Made by a program: the position numbers and the translations under genes
Notes under the pieces: model-generated
Database searches by the model: none
The model's input: only the letters and a program-made list of their open reading frames with translations
Told to the model about the DNA's origin: nothing
Shown: positions 1 through 8,893 of the stretch, in pieces
How positions within the stretch are numbered: position 1 is the stretch's first letter
Layout: every line of letters begins with the position of its first letter
From: Actinomyces faecalis
Lineage (GTDB): Bacteria; Actinomycetota; Actinomycetes; Actinomycetales; Actinomycetaceae
DNA length: 64,000 bases
Assembly (NCBI RefSeq): GCF_013184985.2
Contig: NZ_CP063418.1
Span: 2,170,001 to 2,234,000 of the forward strand
Direction of reading: 5' to 3'

Positions 1-1
1 G

Positions 2-1093
2 GGAGGCGCGCAGCTGGAAGCGCGACTCAACATCCTCGTGGTTGAGGCCGTACCTACCAATATTGCCCCCAGTTCACGCACATCCGCTTCTTTTGTTGAG
101 CCCGGATACTCCACAGACGGGACGGTCAATGGGATCCGAACAGACAAGGCGTGGTCAAACTGGCGGTCTGGAGCGAAGAACACCACAGACACGCTGACCT
201 ACACCCTGGCTCGGGCAGAGACCATCAAGGATGCCAGCCTATTCTTCTATAAGGACGGAGAATCCAAGAGCTGGCCCGTATCTATCCTGGCCGAATACCT
301 GCCCGCAGAGGGAGCCACGTCCACCCACAGCGAGGCCACAGATGCTTGGCTCCCTGCCCATGAGGTCCCTGTGCCTGACAGTGACCAGGCACCGGTGGTC
401 ACTGTCGATTTCGATGCGGTTCAGGCCAAGGCGATACGCTTCACACTGACCGCACGGCCGCAGACGCACATGATCCTCTCCGAGGTGGAGATTAACGCCC
501 TGCAGCCTGCTCCTTCCTCGGTCTCGTCCCTCGCCAGGCTGACCGTTGACGGGGCGGACGTTGAAGGCTTCAACCCTTCTCACACGTCTTATGAGCTGAG
601 CGCGGCCGGAACCGAGCAGCCTTCCATTGTCGCGATTCCCACAGATCAGGACGCGACAGTGTCTTCTTCCCAGGACGCACATGGGACAACGACACTCACT
701 GTCACCGCCCCAGACGGGTCGACGACGGTGTATACCGTGTCCATCAATCTATCCCCTCCTACAGCGGGTCCCGAGGACCCTGCTGAGTCCGAAGGGCCGC
801 AAGATCCTGAGGATCCTCGAGAACAGGACGATCCCGATGCCCCGCAGGACCCGGCCGACCCGCCGATCCCAACCGACCCGCCGGGCAAGGACACACCATC
901 GAAAGCAACGTCGCTGGCATCAGAGAAGACACCTCGTCGTGATACCGATCAGCACGGTCAGGCCACATCAGGTGCATACTCCGAGAACGGTTCTCTGACA
1001 CGCACTGGCGTCGACAGCTCACTGCTGACGGCAGCCGCAGCCCTGTTCCTAGCCGGCTCGGCCCTTGTCGGACGCAGACGTCGTCAGGCCTAA
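2..1093 (+). CDS. C-terminal part of a wall-anchored secreted protein (5' truncated by window edge)
   Basis: The frame is open from base 2, so only the last ~364 residues of a larger surface protein are visible; the catalytic or main binding part lies outside. In order I see a beta-sandwich with F5/8 (discoidin)-like character, a cadherin/Ig-like beta-sandwich beginning at SLARLTVDG, a Pro/Asp/Glu-rich wall-spanning stretch, then a sorting signal made of LTRTG, a hydrophobic segment and the tail GRRRRQA. The sorting box has Thr where LPXTG has Pro, so it is non-canonical. Such C-termini are known from actinobacterial extracellular glycosidases (for example large arabinan/arabinoside-acting enzymes); with arabinose genes next door, a polysaccharide-degrading enzyme is a reasonable inference but unproven. 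The reading frame ends just before a strong terminator hairpin. Confidence 0.8.
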   Translation, partial: GGAQLEARLNILVVEAVPTNIAPSSRTSASFVEPGYSTDGTVNGIRTDKAWSNWRSGAKNTTDTLTYTLARAETIKDASLFFYKDGESKSWPVSILAEYLPAEGATSTHSEATDAWLPAHEVPVPDSDQAPVVTVDFDAVQAKAIRFTLTARPQTHMILSEVEINALQPAPSSVSSLARLTVDGADVEGFNPSHTSYELSAAGTEQPSIVAIPTDQDATVSSSQDAHGTTTLTVTAPDGSTTVYTVSINLSPPTAGPEDPAESEGPQDPEDPREQDDPDAPQDPADPPIPTDPPGKDTPSKATSLASEKTPRRDTDQHGQATSGAYSENGSLTRTGVDSSLLTAAAALFLAGSALVGRRRRQA

Positions 1094-1099
1094 TCAGCG

Positions 1100-1156
1100 G
1101 GTTCTCAATGCTTTGGGGGTGGGTGGATTCCTCCCACCCCCAAAGCATTGAGAACC
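1100..1156 (+). terminator. Strong terminator hairpin after the wall-anchored protein gene
   Basis: A perfect 24-bp inverted repeat (arms 1100-1123 and 1133-1156) with a 9-nt loop begins 6 nt after the stop codon. Only a short T run (three T) follows, as is usual in high-GC actinobacteria. Confidence 0.85.
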
Positions 1157-1348
1157 TTTCCGTGGATGGAGCAACTGAAGTGGCGGATTGCTCCACCTCA
1201 AGTAGAGAAAACTCAATTTTGTCGTATTCGAAAGTATCCGGCGGGTAGGATGCGAACTCCACCACGATGGAGTGCCCTAGCTTTTTAGGTCCAGGCGACT
1301 TGACTGTTGTCCATTGATGCCCTACCTGTGGGTGGGGAGGATGGATGA

Positions 1349-2209
1349 ATGGTGAAGAAGCTCAGCAAGCACACTCCCGAACAGATCGTTCGTCAGCTGG
1401 ATAAGGCGCGGGAGATGAAGGAGTCAGGGTCGACCACGGCTCAGGTCCTCACGCAGCCAGGGGTCAGCAACCCATAGGCTGAACCGGTGGCAGTCAACGT
1501 ATAGGTCGATGACCAAGAGCGCAGCCACAGAGCCGCAGCGACTGCGTGAGGAGAACACGCGCCTCAAGCGGCTCCTTGGTCAGGCCGAGCTGGAGAAGGC
1601 AGCATGGAAGGAGCTGTCGGAGGGAAGCCTCTCAGACCAGCCCACCGCCGGGGACACCAGCGCGCCTGGGTCAACGCTCTCGAACAGGGGTATGGGGTGT
1701 ACCGGGAAACGTTCCGCCGCCTGTGGCGCGAGGAAGGCCTACGGGTGCTGCCGCGTCGGAAGCGTAAACGCGTCGAAGGGTCGTTGATGAGCTCACGCGC
1801 GAGCACCTCGCCTTTGGGACTGACCGCAAGCCTGACACTGTTTCGGTGATTGAGCTGCTGGACGTGGCCTGTCTGGACCATAGTGGGCGAGCGCGGGTGA
1901 CCCGGATGGATAACGGGTCAGAATTCATCACCCGTGCCCTCGACACGTGAGCCAGGCGGGACGGGACGATCCAGGCGTCTATCCCGCCCGGTCCAGTCCT
2001 GGCTAGGCGGGTACGTCGAGTCATTCCACAACCGGATACGTGACGAGCTCTCGGAGGACAACAGTATCGACAACCTAGCCCACGCCCGAGCCCTCGTGGC
2101 CCAGTGGTCACGACGCTACAACGACTTCCATCCGCACCCCTGCCTGGGCTACCTCAGCCCACGACGGTACGCGGAACAATGGAAACAAGAAAACACGGTC
2201 AACACTTAA
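1349..2209 (+). pseudogene. Decayed IS3-family transposase (OrfA + OrfB remnants)
   Basis: Remnants of both reading frames are recognisable but broken. OrfA starts at ATG 1349 (MVKKLSKHTPEQIVRQL, the usual IS3 OrfA HTH start) and stops after 42 codons at 1475-1477. Its C-terminal part (REENTRLKRLLGQAELEKAAWKE) continues in another frame near 1540-1615. OrfB pieces follow: a YGVYRETFRRLWREEGLRV segment (~1690-1745), then after an internal loss the integrase-core motif RMDNGSEFI (~1901-1930), an in-frame TGA near 1948, and YVESFHNRIRDEL to the end at 2209. Much of the DDE core is missing. No convincing terminal inverted repeats were found, so the element boundaries are approximate. It is not expected to be mobile by itself. 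Confidence 0.85.
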
Positions 2210-2344
2210 ACCCACTAGACCTAATTCCCAGACCACTCCAACCAGCATCCAGCTAGTTCCCGCCTCATTCATGGTCCGGGCCTCGGCGGCGCCTCCACGA
2301 GCCTGAGTGCAGCAGGCCTCGACACCCCAACGAGCTGGCCAAGA

Positions 2345-2389
2345 CAGGTGTGGTGGGCCCTTCCCGTATGAAGGTACCCACCACACCTG
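2345..2389 (-). terminator. Terminator after the monosaccharide ABC permease gene
   Basis: A perfect 13-bp inverted repeat (2345-2357 / 2377-2389) lies 19 bp beyond the permease stop codon on the minus strand. Its loop holds a further short CTTC/GAAG pairing. Confidence 0.7.
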
Positions 2390-2407
2390 CACGGGCAGGT
2401 ACGAGAC

Positions 2408-3592
2408 TCACACGGCCTTGGCCGCACGTTTCTTGTTGACCAAGTCGAAGGCAACCGCACCAAGAACCACCAGGCCCTTGATCGCCTGCTGGTAGTCAAT
2501 GCCGACACCCATGAGGGACATGCCGTTGTTCATCACAGCCATGACAAGGCCGCCGATGATCGCACCAACCACTGTGCCGATTCCACCAGTTACCGCTGCG
2601 CCGCCGATGAAGCACGCCGCGATCGCGTCAAGCTCAAACCCGGTGCCAGCCTTGGGGCCGGCCATGTTGAGGCGAGAGGTGAAGATAATGCCCGCCAGAG
2701 CACACAGCACACCGTTGTTCACAAAGACCCAGAAGCGAACCCACTGGACCTTGACACCGGACAGAGCCGCGGCCTCCTTGTTGCCACCGATGGCGTAGAT
2801 CTGACGCCCGATCACCGTGCGGTTCGCGACGAAGGAGTATGCGAGGATCAGGACCGCCAGGATAATGAGTACATACGGCGTCCCCTTGTAGGTGGCTATC
2901 TTCCACGCAAAAGCCATGCCGACAACGCAGACCACCGCGAGCTTGGCGATCCACACCCCCATGGCAGGCACAGGTACGTCATTGCGCACGGAGCGTCGGC
3001 GGCTGCGCAGCTCACCGAGGACAAAGGCAACCAGGATCAGTCCCACCAGCACCAACGTGAACAGGTCGTATCCGTATCCTCCTAGGAGCCCGTTGAGGTA
3101 GCCCGAGGAGATCTCACGGAAGCCGTTAGGGAAGGGAGAGATCGACAGGTTGTTAAGAACAATCATCGTCAGCCCGCGGAAGATCAGCATGCCGGCCAGC
3201 GTCACGATGAAGGCAGGGATACCAACGAAGGCGATCCAGAAGCCTTGCCAGACGCCAACCAGCAGTCCGGTTCCCAGCGCGGCAAGGACAGCCACAGGCC
3301 ACGGCATCCCATGGTTGACCGTGACAACTCCCGCGACAGCACCTGTCAGCGCCACCACTGACCCCACGGACAGGTCGATGTCTGCCATGAGGATCGCAAA
3401 GAGCATGCCGATGGCCAGGACAAGCACATAGGCGTTCTGGACGATGATGTTCGAGACGTTCTGGGCGGACAGGATCTGCCCGTCAGTCAGCACCGCGAAC
3501 AGGACAATGATCGCAACGAGAGCGACGACGAGGCCTCCCTGCCGCAGATTAGTGCTCAGGGCACGCCTGAGAGATTGGAGCGTTTCGGCCAT
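2408..3592 (-). CDS. mmsB: CUT2 monosaccharide ABC transporter permease (MmsB/GguB type)
   Basis: Membrane subunit of a CUT2 (ribose/xylose-type) importer, ~394 residues, which is the length of the MmsB/GguB/XylH group rather than the shorter RbsC. It shows a series of hydrophobic segments, the motif ILMADIDLSVGSVVALTG typical of this permease family near residues 65-85, and a C-terminal ALSGVKVQW/FTSRLNMAGP region. It lies 2 bp downstream of the ATPase gene (stop of one and start of the next nearly touch) and forms the last gene of the chvE-mmsA-mmsB operon. Likely sugars are L-arabinose, xylose or galactose-type monosaccharides; the substrate cannot be read from sequence alone. Confidence 0.92.
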   Translation of the reverse strand: MAETLQSLRRALSTNLRQGGLVVALVAIIVLFAVLTDGQILSAQNVSNIIVQNAYVLVLAIGMLFAILMADIDLSVGSVVALTGAVAGVVTVNHGMPWPVAVLAALGTGLLVGVWQGFWIAFVGIPAFIVTLAGMLIFRGLTMIVLNNLSISPFPNGFREISSGYLNGLLGGYGYDLFTLVLVGLILVAFVLGELRSRRRSVRNDVPVPAMGVWIAKLAVVCVVGMAFAWKIATYKGTPYVLIILAVLILAYSFVANRTVIGRQIYAIGGNKEAAALSGVKVQWVRFWVFVNNGVLCALAGIIFTSRLNMAGPKAGTGFELDAIAACFIGGAAVTGGIGTVVGAIIGGLVMAVMNNGMSLMGVGIDYQQAIKGLVVLGAVAFDLVNKKRAAKAV

Positions 3593-3594
3593 GG

Positions 3595-5130
3595 TCAGTC
3601 TTCCTTTACCTGAGTCATATAGCGCATGAGGACCTCCTGACTCGCCTCGTCTCGAGGGACGTCAGCAGTGATGCGGCCCTCGGACAGGGTGTAGATCCGG
3701 TCGCAGATCCCCAGGAGCTCTGGCAACTCGGAGGAAATGACTAGAATCGCCTTCCCCTCGTCCGCAAGCTTGTTGATGATGGTGTAGATCTCATACTTGG
3801 CCCCAACGTCAATTCCTCGGGTTGGCTCATCAAGGATGAGGACGTCAGGCTCAGTGGCCACCCACTTGCCGAGGACAACCTTCTGCTGGTTGCCTCCTGA
3901 CAGCCCACCAACCCGGGACTCGATCGTGGGAGCCTTAACATTCATCTCTTTAGACAGGGCCGAGACCGTCACCCGCTCTTGGCCAAGGTCGAGGACCCCA
4001 CCACGAGAGAAACGACGCGGAGCAGCCGAGGACATGTTGCTCTGGATCGAGCCAATGAGATTGAGGCCGTAGCGCTTGCGATCCTCAGAGACATAGGCGA
4101 GCCCGCTGGCGATCGCCTCAGAGACATTCTTGAGCTCGATCTCCTTGCCATCCTTGAAGATCTTGCCCTGGATATCGCGTCCGTAGGCGCGACCAAACAC
4201 ACTCATCGCCAGCTCGGTCCGCCCAGCCCCCATGAGGCCTGCCAACCCAACGATTTCCCCGTGACGCACATGGAGGTTGACGTCGTCAACAACGCGTCGA
4301 GTGGCATCGGCAGGGTGACGGACGGTCCATCCCTCCAGGCGAAGAGCCTCCTGACCGATCACTGACTCGTGATCGGGGTAGCGGTTGTCCAGGCTGCGTC
4401 CGACCATGTGCCGAATAATCTCGGCCTCATCTACTCCCCCGTCAGCGTGCATATCCATGGTCGTGATGGTCCGACCGTCACGAATGATCGTGGTGGAGTC
4501 TGCAATTTCACGGATCTCGTTGAGCTTATGCGAGATGATGATGCATGTGATGCCCTGAGCCTTGAGCTGGCGCATGAGAGACAGCAGGTGCATCGAGTCG
4601 TCATCGTTGAGGGCCGCCGTCGGCTCGTCGAGGATGAGCAGACGAGCGTTCTTCACCAGCGCCTTGGCGATCTCGACTAGCTGCTGCTTGCCAACCCCAA
4701 TGTCCTGGATCTTGGTACCCGGATGCTCGTCGAGCCCAACCTTGGCCATGATCTCTTGAGCCTGCGCATTAGTCTTGTGCCAGTCGATGACACCACGTGA
4801 GGCCCGCTCGTTACCCAGGAAGATGTTCTCCGCGATCGACAAGAACGGGCTAAGTGCGAGTTCCTGGTGGATGATGGCGATACCAGCGGCCTCGGAGCTC
4901 TTGATGTCCGAGAACGCGCACTCCTGATTGTCAAAAATGATCTCACCCTCGTAGGTGCCGTGCGGGTGGACCCCAGACAGCACCTTCATGAGTGTGGACT
5001 TCCCAGCGCCGTTCTCTCCACAGATCGCGTGGATCTGTCCACGCTGGACCTGGAAGTTGACGTCATCTAGCGCCAGCACACCCGGGAAGCGCTTGGTGAT
5101 ATGACGCATTTCGAGGATCATGTCCCCCAC
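3595..5130 (-). CDS. mmsA: CUT2 monosaccharide ABC transporter ATPase with two ABC domains (MmsA/GguA type)
   Basis: Energises the neighbouring permease. It has two tandem ABC cassettes: the N-terminal one has Walker [10 protein letters not shown] (~residues 38-46), signature [15 protein letters not shown] and Walker [12 protein letters not shown]; the C-terminal one has a degenerate Walker A ([10 protein letters not shown]), signature [14 protein letters not shown] and Walker [13 protein letters not shown]. The size (511 residues) is normal for the family. Start chosen at GTG 5130 because AGGAGGAG stands about 7 nt upstream; the in-frame ATG three codons later is too far from it. It is separated from the binding-protein gene by a small hairpin that may lower its expression relative to the binding protein. 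Confidence 0.94.
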   Translation of the reverse strand: MGDMILEMRHITKRFPGVLALDDVNFQVQRGQIHAICGENGAGKSTLMKVLSGVHPHGTYEGEIIFDNQECAFSDIKSSEAAGIAIIHQELALSPFLSIAENIFLGNERASRGVIDWHKTNAQAQEIMAKVGLDEHPGTKIQDIGVGKQQLVEIAKALVKNARLLILDEPTAALNDDDSMHLLSLMRQLKAQGITCIIISHKLNEIREIADSTTIIRDGRTITTMDMHADGGVDEAEIIRHMVGRSLDNRYPDHESVIGQEALRLEGWTVRHPADATRRVVDDVNLHVRHGEIVGLAGLMGAGRTELAMSVFGRAYGRDIQGKIFKDGKEIELKNVSEAIASGLAYVSEDRKRYGLNLIGSIQSNMSSAAPRRFSRGGVLDLGQERVTVSALSKEMNVKAPTIESRVGGLSGGNQQKVVLGKWVATEPDVLILDEPTRGIDVGAKYEIYTIINKLADEGKAILVISSELPELLGICDRIYTLSEGRITADVPRDEASQEVLMRYMTQVKED

Positions 5131-5152
5131 GTCGCTCTCCTCCTTCTCAGCA

Positions 5153-5180
5153 GTGGGTGCGGGCCTCGGCTCGCACCCAC
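5153..5180 (-). terminator. Intercistronic hairpin between binding protein and ATPase genes
   Basis: Perfect 9-bp inverted repeat GTGGGTGCG / CGCACCCAC with a 10-nt loop, located between the chvE-type stop and the mmsA-type start. Such hairpins often protect the upstream message or partly terminate, so that binding protein exceeds membrane components. That role is inferred. Confidence 0.5.
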
Positions 5181-5203
5181 GTGAGCCGCTGCTCCAAGCC
5201 GGA

Positions 5204-6349
5204 CTACTTCAGCTCGTTCTGAGTGATGTAGCCGGTGTCAACGAGGGAGGACTGGACGTTGTCCTTGGTGATGATCTCTGACTTCAACAGGTAGGACGGG
5301 ACAACCTTGACCCCGTTGTCGTAGGTCTTGGTGTCATTGACCTCCGGCTCACCGCCGTCCAGGATCGCCACGGCCATCTGGACGGCGGCGTCTGCCAGGC
5401 TACGGGTGTCCTTAAAGATAGTGGAGTACTGCTCATCGGCCATGATCGACTTGATCCCGGCAACCTCCGCATCCTGTCCCGTCACCGTCGGGTATGGCTG
5501 CGCTGCAGTACCGTAGCCGGCCGCCTTAAGGGCACCGAGGATGCCGATGGACATGGAGTCCAAGGGCGAGAGGATGCCATCAACACGAGAACCATCTGAG
5601 TAGGTGGAGGTGATGAGGTTGTCCATGCGGGACTGGGCGGTGGCTGCGTCCCAACGCATGGTGGCGACTGTGTCAAAGGCGGTCTGCCCGGACTTGACGC
5701 TGATGACGCCCTTGTCAATGAACGGCTTGATCACGTCCATGGCTCCGTTGAAGAAGAACGGTGCGTTGTTGTCATCCGGGGAGCCGCCGAACAGCTCAAT
5801 GTTAAAGGGACCGGCCTCTCCGGTCTCCTTGCCCTCGGCGTCGAGCAGACCCATGCCTGTCAGGAGCGAGGTGCCCATCTGGGTACCAACGTCGTAGTTG
5901 TCGAAGCTGGTGTAGTAGGAGACGTTCTCATTGTCGCGGATGAGGCGGTCGTAGGAGATCACGGGGATACCAGCCTCTCCGGCAGCATCAAGCTGGCTGG
6001 ACAGGGCTGTACCGTCGATCGGGGCGATGATAAGAAGGTTCGCACCCTGGGTGACCATGTTGTCGATCTGGTTGGCTTGGGTCGGGATGTCATCCTCAGC
6101 GAACTGAAGATCGACCTTGTAGCCCAGCTTCTCCAGCTGAGCCTTGACATTCTCGCCGTCCTTGATCCAGCGTTCGGAGGACTTGGTCGGCATGGCGACG
6201 CCGATCTTGATCTCCGAGGCATCCTTGCCAGCGGTGTCGTTACCACTGCCGCCACTGGCTCCGGAACCACCACAGGCAGCCAGCAGCGCGACACCAGTGA
6301 CAGCCAGACCACTGGCCAGGACCGAGCGACGCGTGAGCATTCGGGACAT
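5204..6349 (-). CDS. chvE: Sugar-binding lipoprotein of CUT2 transporter (ChvE-like)
   Basis: Periplasmic-binding-protein fold receptor delivering monosaccharide to MmsA/MmsB-type partners. The N-terminus is a lipoprotein signal: positively charged MLTRRS, hydrophobic core, lipobox LLAAC with Cys at about residue 26. The mature part begins with [14 protein letters not shown], which is characteristic of ChvE/multiple-monosaccharide binding proteins, and carries the [15 protein letters not shown] and [12 protein letters not shown] stretches of that family. Start set at ATG 6349 (MSRML) because AAGGAGGAGA lies 7 nt upstream; a TTG eight codons earlier has no such site. First gene of its operon, preceded by two GTGAACGTTCAC-like operators and next to a LacI gene. 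Confidence 0.92.
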   Translation of the reverse strand: MSRMLTRRSVLASGLAVTGVALLAACGGSGASGGSGNDTAGKDASEIKIGVAMPTKSSERWIKDGENVKAQLEKLGYKVDLQFAEDDIPTQANQIDNMVTQGANLLIIAPIDGTALSSQLDAAGEAGIPVISYDRLIRDNENVSYYTSFDNYDVGTQMGTSLLTGMGLLDAEGKETGEAGPFNIELFGGSPDDNNAPFFFNGAMDVIKPFIDKGVISVKSGQTAFDTVATMRWDAATAQSRMDNLITSTYSDGSRVDGILSPLDSMSIGILGALKAAGYGTAAQPYPTVTGQDAEVAGIKSIMADEQYSTIFKDTRSLADAAVQMAVAILDGGEPEVNDTKTYDNGVKVVPSYLLKSEIITKDNVQSSLVDTGYITQNELK

Positions 6350-6422
6350 GGGATTCTCCTCCTTGAGAGACAACTGCGCTCACTCACACCTCGATGTGGG
6401 AGCATCCAGCACCCCATCAGTG

Positions 6423-6432
6423 TGAACGTTCA
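6423..6432. promoter_or_regulatory. Operator-like palindrome O1 before chvE operon
   Basis: TGAACGTTCA, part of TGTGAACGTTCATC, lies 74 bp upstream of the chvE-type start. A TTGACA box on the minus strand (6442-6447) lies just upstream of it, placing the palindrome where a -35/-10 spacer would be. The same motif recurs before the epimerase and araA genes. Confidence 0.6.
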
Positions 6433-6558
6433 TCTTCCGGCTGTCAACACACGGACGACACCTACTCTGTCCTGGACACGAAATAAGCCAATACACCAAT
6501 GAAATTCACAGGTTTTCACCGCCAGCACCAGTTATCAACAAGACCTGTGACGATCTCA

Positions 6559-6570
6559 GTGAGCGTTCAC
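6559..6570. promoter_or_regulatory. Operator-like palindrome O2 before chvE operon
   Basis: GTGAGCGTTCAC, one base off a perfect palindrome, with its centre 137 bp from the centre of O1. Two spaced sites fit looping by a LacI-family tetramer. The interval 6350-6616 holds no gene, only these sites and the promoter. Confidence 0.55.
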
Positions 6571-6616
6571 ACAGACCTCGGATACTCACCCGCGGCTAAT
6601 GCTCTTCTCATCAGCG

Positions 6617-7696
6617 CTACAGGGAGGAGGAGCGTCGTACCTTGAGCGTCGGAGGTACAGAGTGCCTGACGCCCGCCTCCCCGGCGATCGCCCGCAGCAG
6701 CACCTCGACGCACAGCCGCCCCATCTCCTCAAAAGGCTGGCTGACGGTGGTCAGTGGCGGGGCGTAGTACTCAGCCCCCGCGGTGTCGTCATAGCCCACG
6801 ACGGCCAGGCGCTCGGGCACCGGCACCCCCTGGTCACGTGCCGCGGCAAGCACACCGAGTGCCATGAGGTCATTGGAGCAGAAGAGCGCGTCAAGCGGCT
6901 CCCGCTCGAGCCGGACCAGGATCTCTGTGCCCAGGGTGTAGCCCGACTCCGCAGTCCAGTCGCCCCAGTACAGCTCCGAGGCATCCAGGCCAGCATCCTC
7001 CATCGCAGTTCGCCACCCACGCACTCGAGCCTGTGCATCGAACCAGTCACTAGGGCCGGCGATATGGGCGATCCTGCGCCGCCCTGCACCGATCAAGTGA
7101 CGCACCGCCATTTTGGCTCCCAGCTCCTGATCCACGCAGACAGCATGGAGACGCGCCGAGGGCTCAAAGCCGTCAGCCACCACCACCATGGGTGCCGTGC
7201 GGGCAGCAGCCCTGGCCGCGTCAGCGATGCCAATCGACGGCGCCACCACGATGATGCCGTCAACTCCCCGCGTCGCAAGGAAGCCCAGGACCTCATCTAC
7301 CTCCGAGTCATCCCCCTCACGCAGGGACGTCACGAGGGTCCCATACCCCGCGCCGCGGGCCGCCAATTCAATCGCCGCCGTGGTTGATGCAGGCCCGAAG
7401 TACGAGGACCGGCCCGAGACCACGCCGATCATCCGGGTGGAGTCGGTGACCAGCGCACGCGCTGCAAGGTTGGGCCGGTATCCCAGCTCCTTGATCGCGG
7501 CCAGCACACGCTCGCGCGTCGCCGGGCGGACGGAGTCAGGGCGGTTGATGACGCGAGAGACTGTCTGGTGCGAGACGCCCGTAGCCCGGGCAACGTCCAT
7601 CATCCCGGGGCGGCGGCCCTGAGGTGCCGATGCCGTCCCCGCAGACGTCTGCTCACGAGTGCCTCGCACGCCGTCGGCTGGTCTCGCTCCCGTCAT
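6617..7696 (-). CDS. LacI-family transcriptional regulator, probable controller of the monosaccharide transporter
   Basis: Sugar-responsive DNA-binding repressor. A short basic N-terminal extension (~30 residues) precedes a standard LacI HTH (MMDVARATGVSHQTVSRVI) and hinge helix (NLAARALVT). The periplasmic-binding-like effector domain follows, with the family elements GVDGIIVVAP, FCSNDLMALG and VVGYDDTAGAEYYAPPLTTV. Start placed at ATG 7696; the open frame extends 19 codons further upstream but those residues do not look like a LacI protein. It lies directly downstream of the hydroxyacid dehydrogenase gene (61-bp gap, same strand) and upstream of the chvE operators, so it may be the AraR-like factor binding GTGAACGTTCAC sites. 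The effector is unknown. Confidence 0.9.
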   Translation of the reverse strand: MTGARPADGVRGTREQTSAGTASAPQGRRPGMMDVARATGVSHQTVSRVINRPDSVRPATRERVLAAIKELGYRPNLAARALVTDSTRMIGVVSGRSSYFGPASTTAAIELAARGAGYGTLVTSLREGDDSEVDEVLGFLATRGVDGIIVVAPSIGIADAARAAARTAPMVVVADGFEPSARLHAVCVDQELGAKMAVRHLIGAGRRRIAHIAGPSDWFDAQARVRGWRTAMEDAGLDASELYWGDWTAESGYTLGTEILVRLEREPLDALFCSNDLMALGVLAAARDQGVPVPERLAVVGYDDTAGAEYYAPPLTTVSQPFEEMGRLCVEVLLRAIAGEAGVRHSVPPTLKVRRSSSL

Positions 7697-7756
7697 AGCC
7701 CTATCTTGCCCTGACAACAGCGCGATCCGGGCACCGACAGGACCGCCGCCCACCGG

Positions 7757-8647
7757 TCAGGCCCGAGCCTGGCCCAGCAGGTAGGCCGCGAGCGCGGAGT
7801 CGTCCTCAGCCTCCAGCCCTGCGGCCTTCGCCACCCGGTAGAGGTTCTCCGCCGCACTGGCCACAGGCGTCGGCAGCTGCGCCGCACGGGTGAGGCTGCC
7901 GACGATGCCCATGTCCTTGAGGATGACGTCCAGGCGTGAGCGCAGCTCAGGGGTATGTCCCTCCATCTGCTCGACCATGCGCGGGCCACGGTCAGCCAGC
8001 ATGAAGGAGGCCGCGGCACCGGTACCCATCACCTCGATGCACCGCATGGGGTCCAGCCCCAGGGTCTTGGCCATGGCCAGCGCCTCGGCGGCCGCGGCGG
8101 TGTGGATGCCGCACAGGAGCTGGTTGACAGCCTTCATGTTCTGGCCGGCCCCGCACTCCCCCATCTCCACAAGGTTGGAGCCGAGCGCCTGGAGCACCGG
8201 ACGTGCGGCTGCAAGCGGCTCCTGGCTGCCTCCCAGCATGATGAGCAGCTCGCCGTCGCCGGCTCGCACCGCTCCGCCAGACACAGGGGCGTCCACCAGC
8301 CCGACGCCACGGGCGGCCAACCGAGCCTCCGTGTCCAGGACGCACTCAGCGCCGACCGTCGAGGTCACGACGACGACGCTTCCCTCCCTCAGCGTCTCGG
8401 AGGCGCCGTCCGCCCCGAAGAGGACCGCCTCCACCTGTGGCGCGGACCGGACGGCGATGACCGCCACGTCGACGTCCTTCGAGGCCTCCGCGGCGCTCGT
8501 GCAGGCCTGCGCACCGGCCTGCTGCGCCAGGTCCCGGCGCGCTTCGAAGGGGTCAAAGGCCTTGACCGGGAAGTCCTTGACCAGGTGCTGCGCCATCGGC
8601 AGCCCCATGGCGCCCAGACCGAGTACCGCGACCGTCATATCCGTCAT
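7757..8647 (-). CDS. NAD(P)-dependent beta-hydroxyacid dehydrogenase (LtnD/GarR-like)
   Basis: Oxidoreductase of the 3-hydroxyisobutyrate dehydrogenase superfamily, 296 residues, the normal length. The Rossmann motif GLGAMGLPMAQHL lies at residues ~10-22, the substrate-binding signature VDAPVSGGAVRAGDGELLIMLGG follows in mid-protein, and the catalytic lysine motif is GQNMKAVNQLL. The C-terminal EDDSALAAYL resembles L-threonate dehydrogenases (LtnD), so a four-carbon or other sugar acid is a plausible substrate; tartronate semialdehyde-type substrates are also possible. Start ATG 8647 has GGAGAAG 7 nt upstream. Probably co-transcribed with the downstream LacI gene. No threonate kinase or aldolase gene sits beside it, so its pathway is not settled by context. 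Confidence 0.85.
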   Translation of the reverse strand: MTDMTVAVLGLGAMGLPMAQHLVKDFPVKAFDPFEARRDLAQQAGAQACTSAAEASKDVDVAVIAVRSAPQVEAVLFGADGASETLREGSVVVVTSTVGAECVLDTEARLAARGVGLVDAPVSGGAVRAGDGELLIMLGGSQEPLAAARPVLQALGSNLVEMGECGAGQNMKAVNQLLCGIHTAAAAEALAMAKTLGLDPMRCIEVMGTGAAASFMLADRGPRMVEQMEGHTPELRSRLDVILKDMGIVGSLTRAAQLPTPVASAAENLYRVAKAAGLEAEDDSALAAYLLGQARA

Positions 8648-8817
8648 CGTGCTTCTCCGCTTCCTTGTGGCGCTCGTCAGTCAGCTGTTCCGCTTCCTTG
8701 CTGGAACGCTGTTAGTGCGACGATAACACTTATTCGTGGCGCAGTGGTCCTTCTCATGGCCCCTTGTTCCAGCTCTCCCCACCCAGCCTGAGCTGGAGAC
8801 GAGCGGCACCATGCAGG

Positions 8818-8872
8818 CAGACCTGTCGCGGGCCGCCGAGCCGCTTGTGCTCGGCGACCCGCGACAGGTCTG
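8818..8872 (-). terminator. Two-tier terminator hairpin after the aldose epimerase gene
   Basis: Outer 15-bp perfect stem (8818-8832 / 8858-8872) with an inner 7-bp stem (8834-8840 / 8850-8856). It starts 22 bp past the epimerase stop codon on the minus strand. Confidence 0.8.
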
Positions 8873-8893
8873 TCTCAGCAAGGCTGAGCCCCG

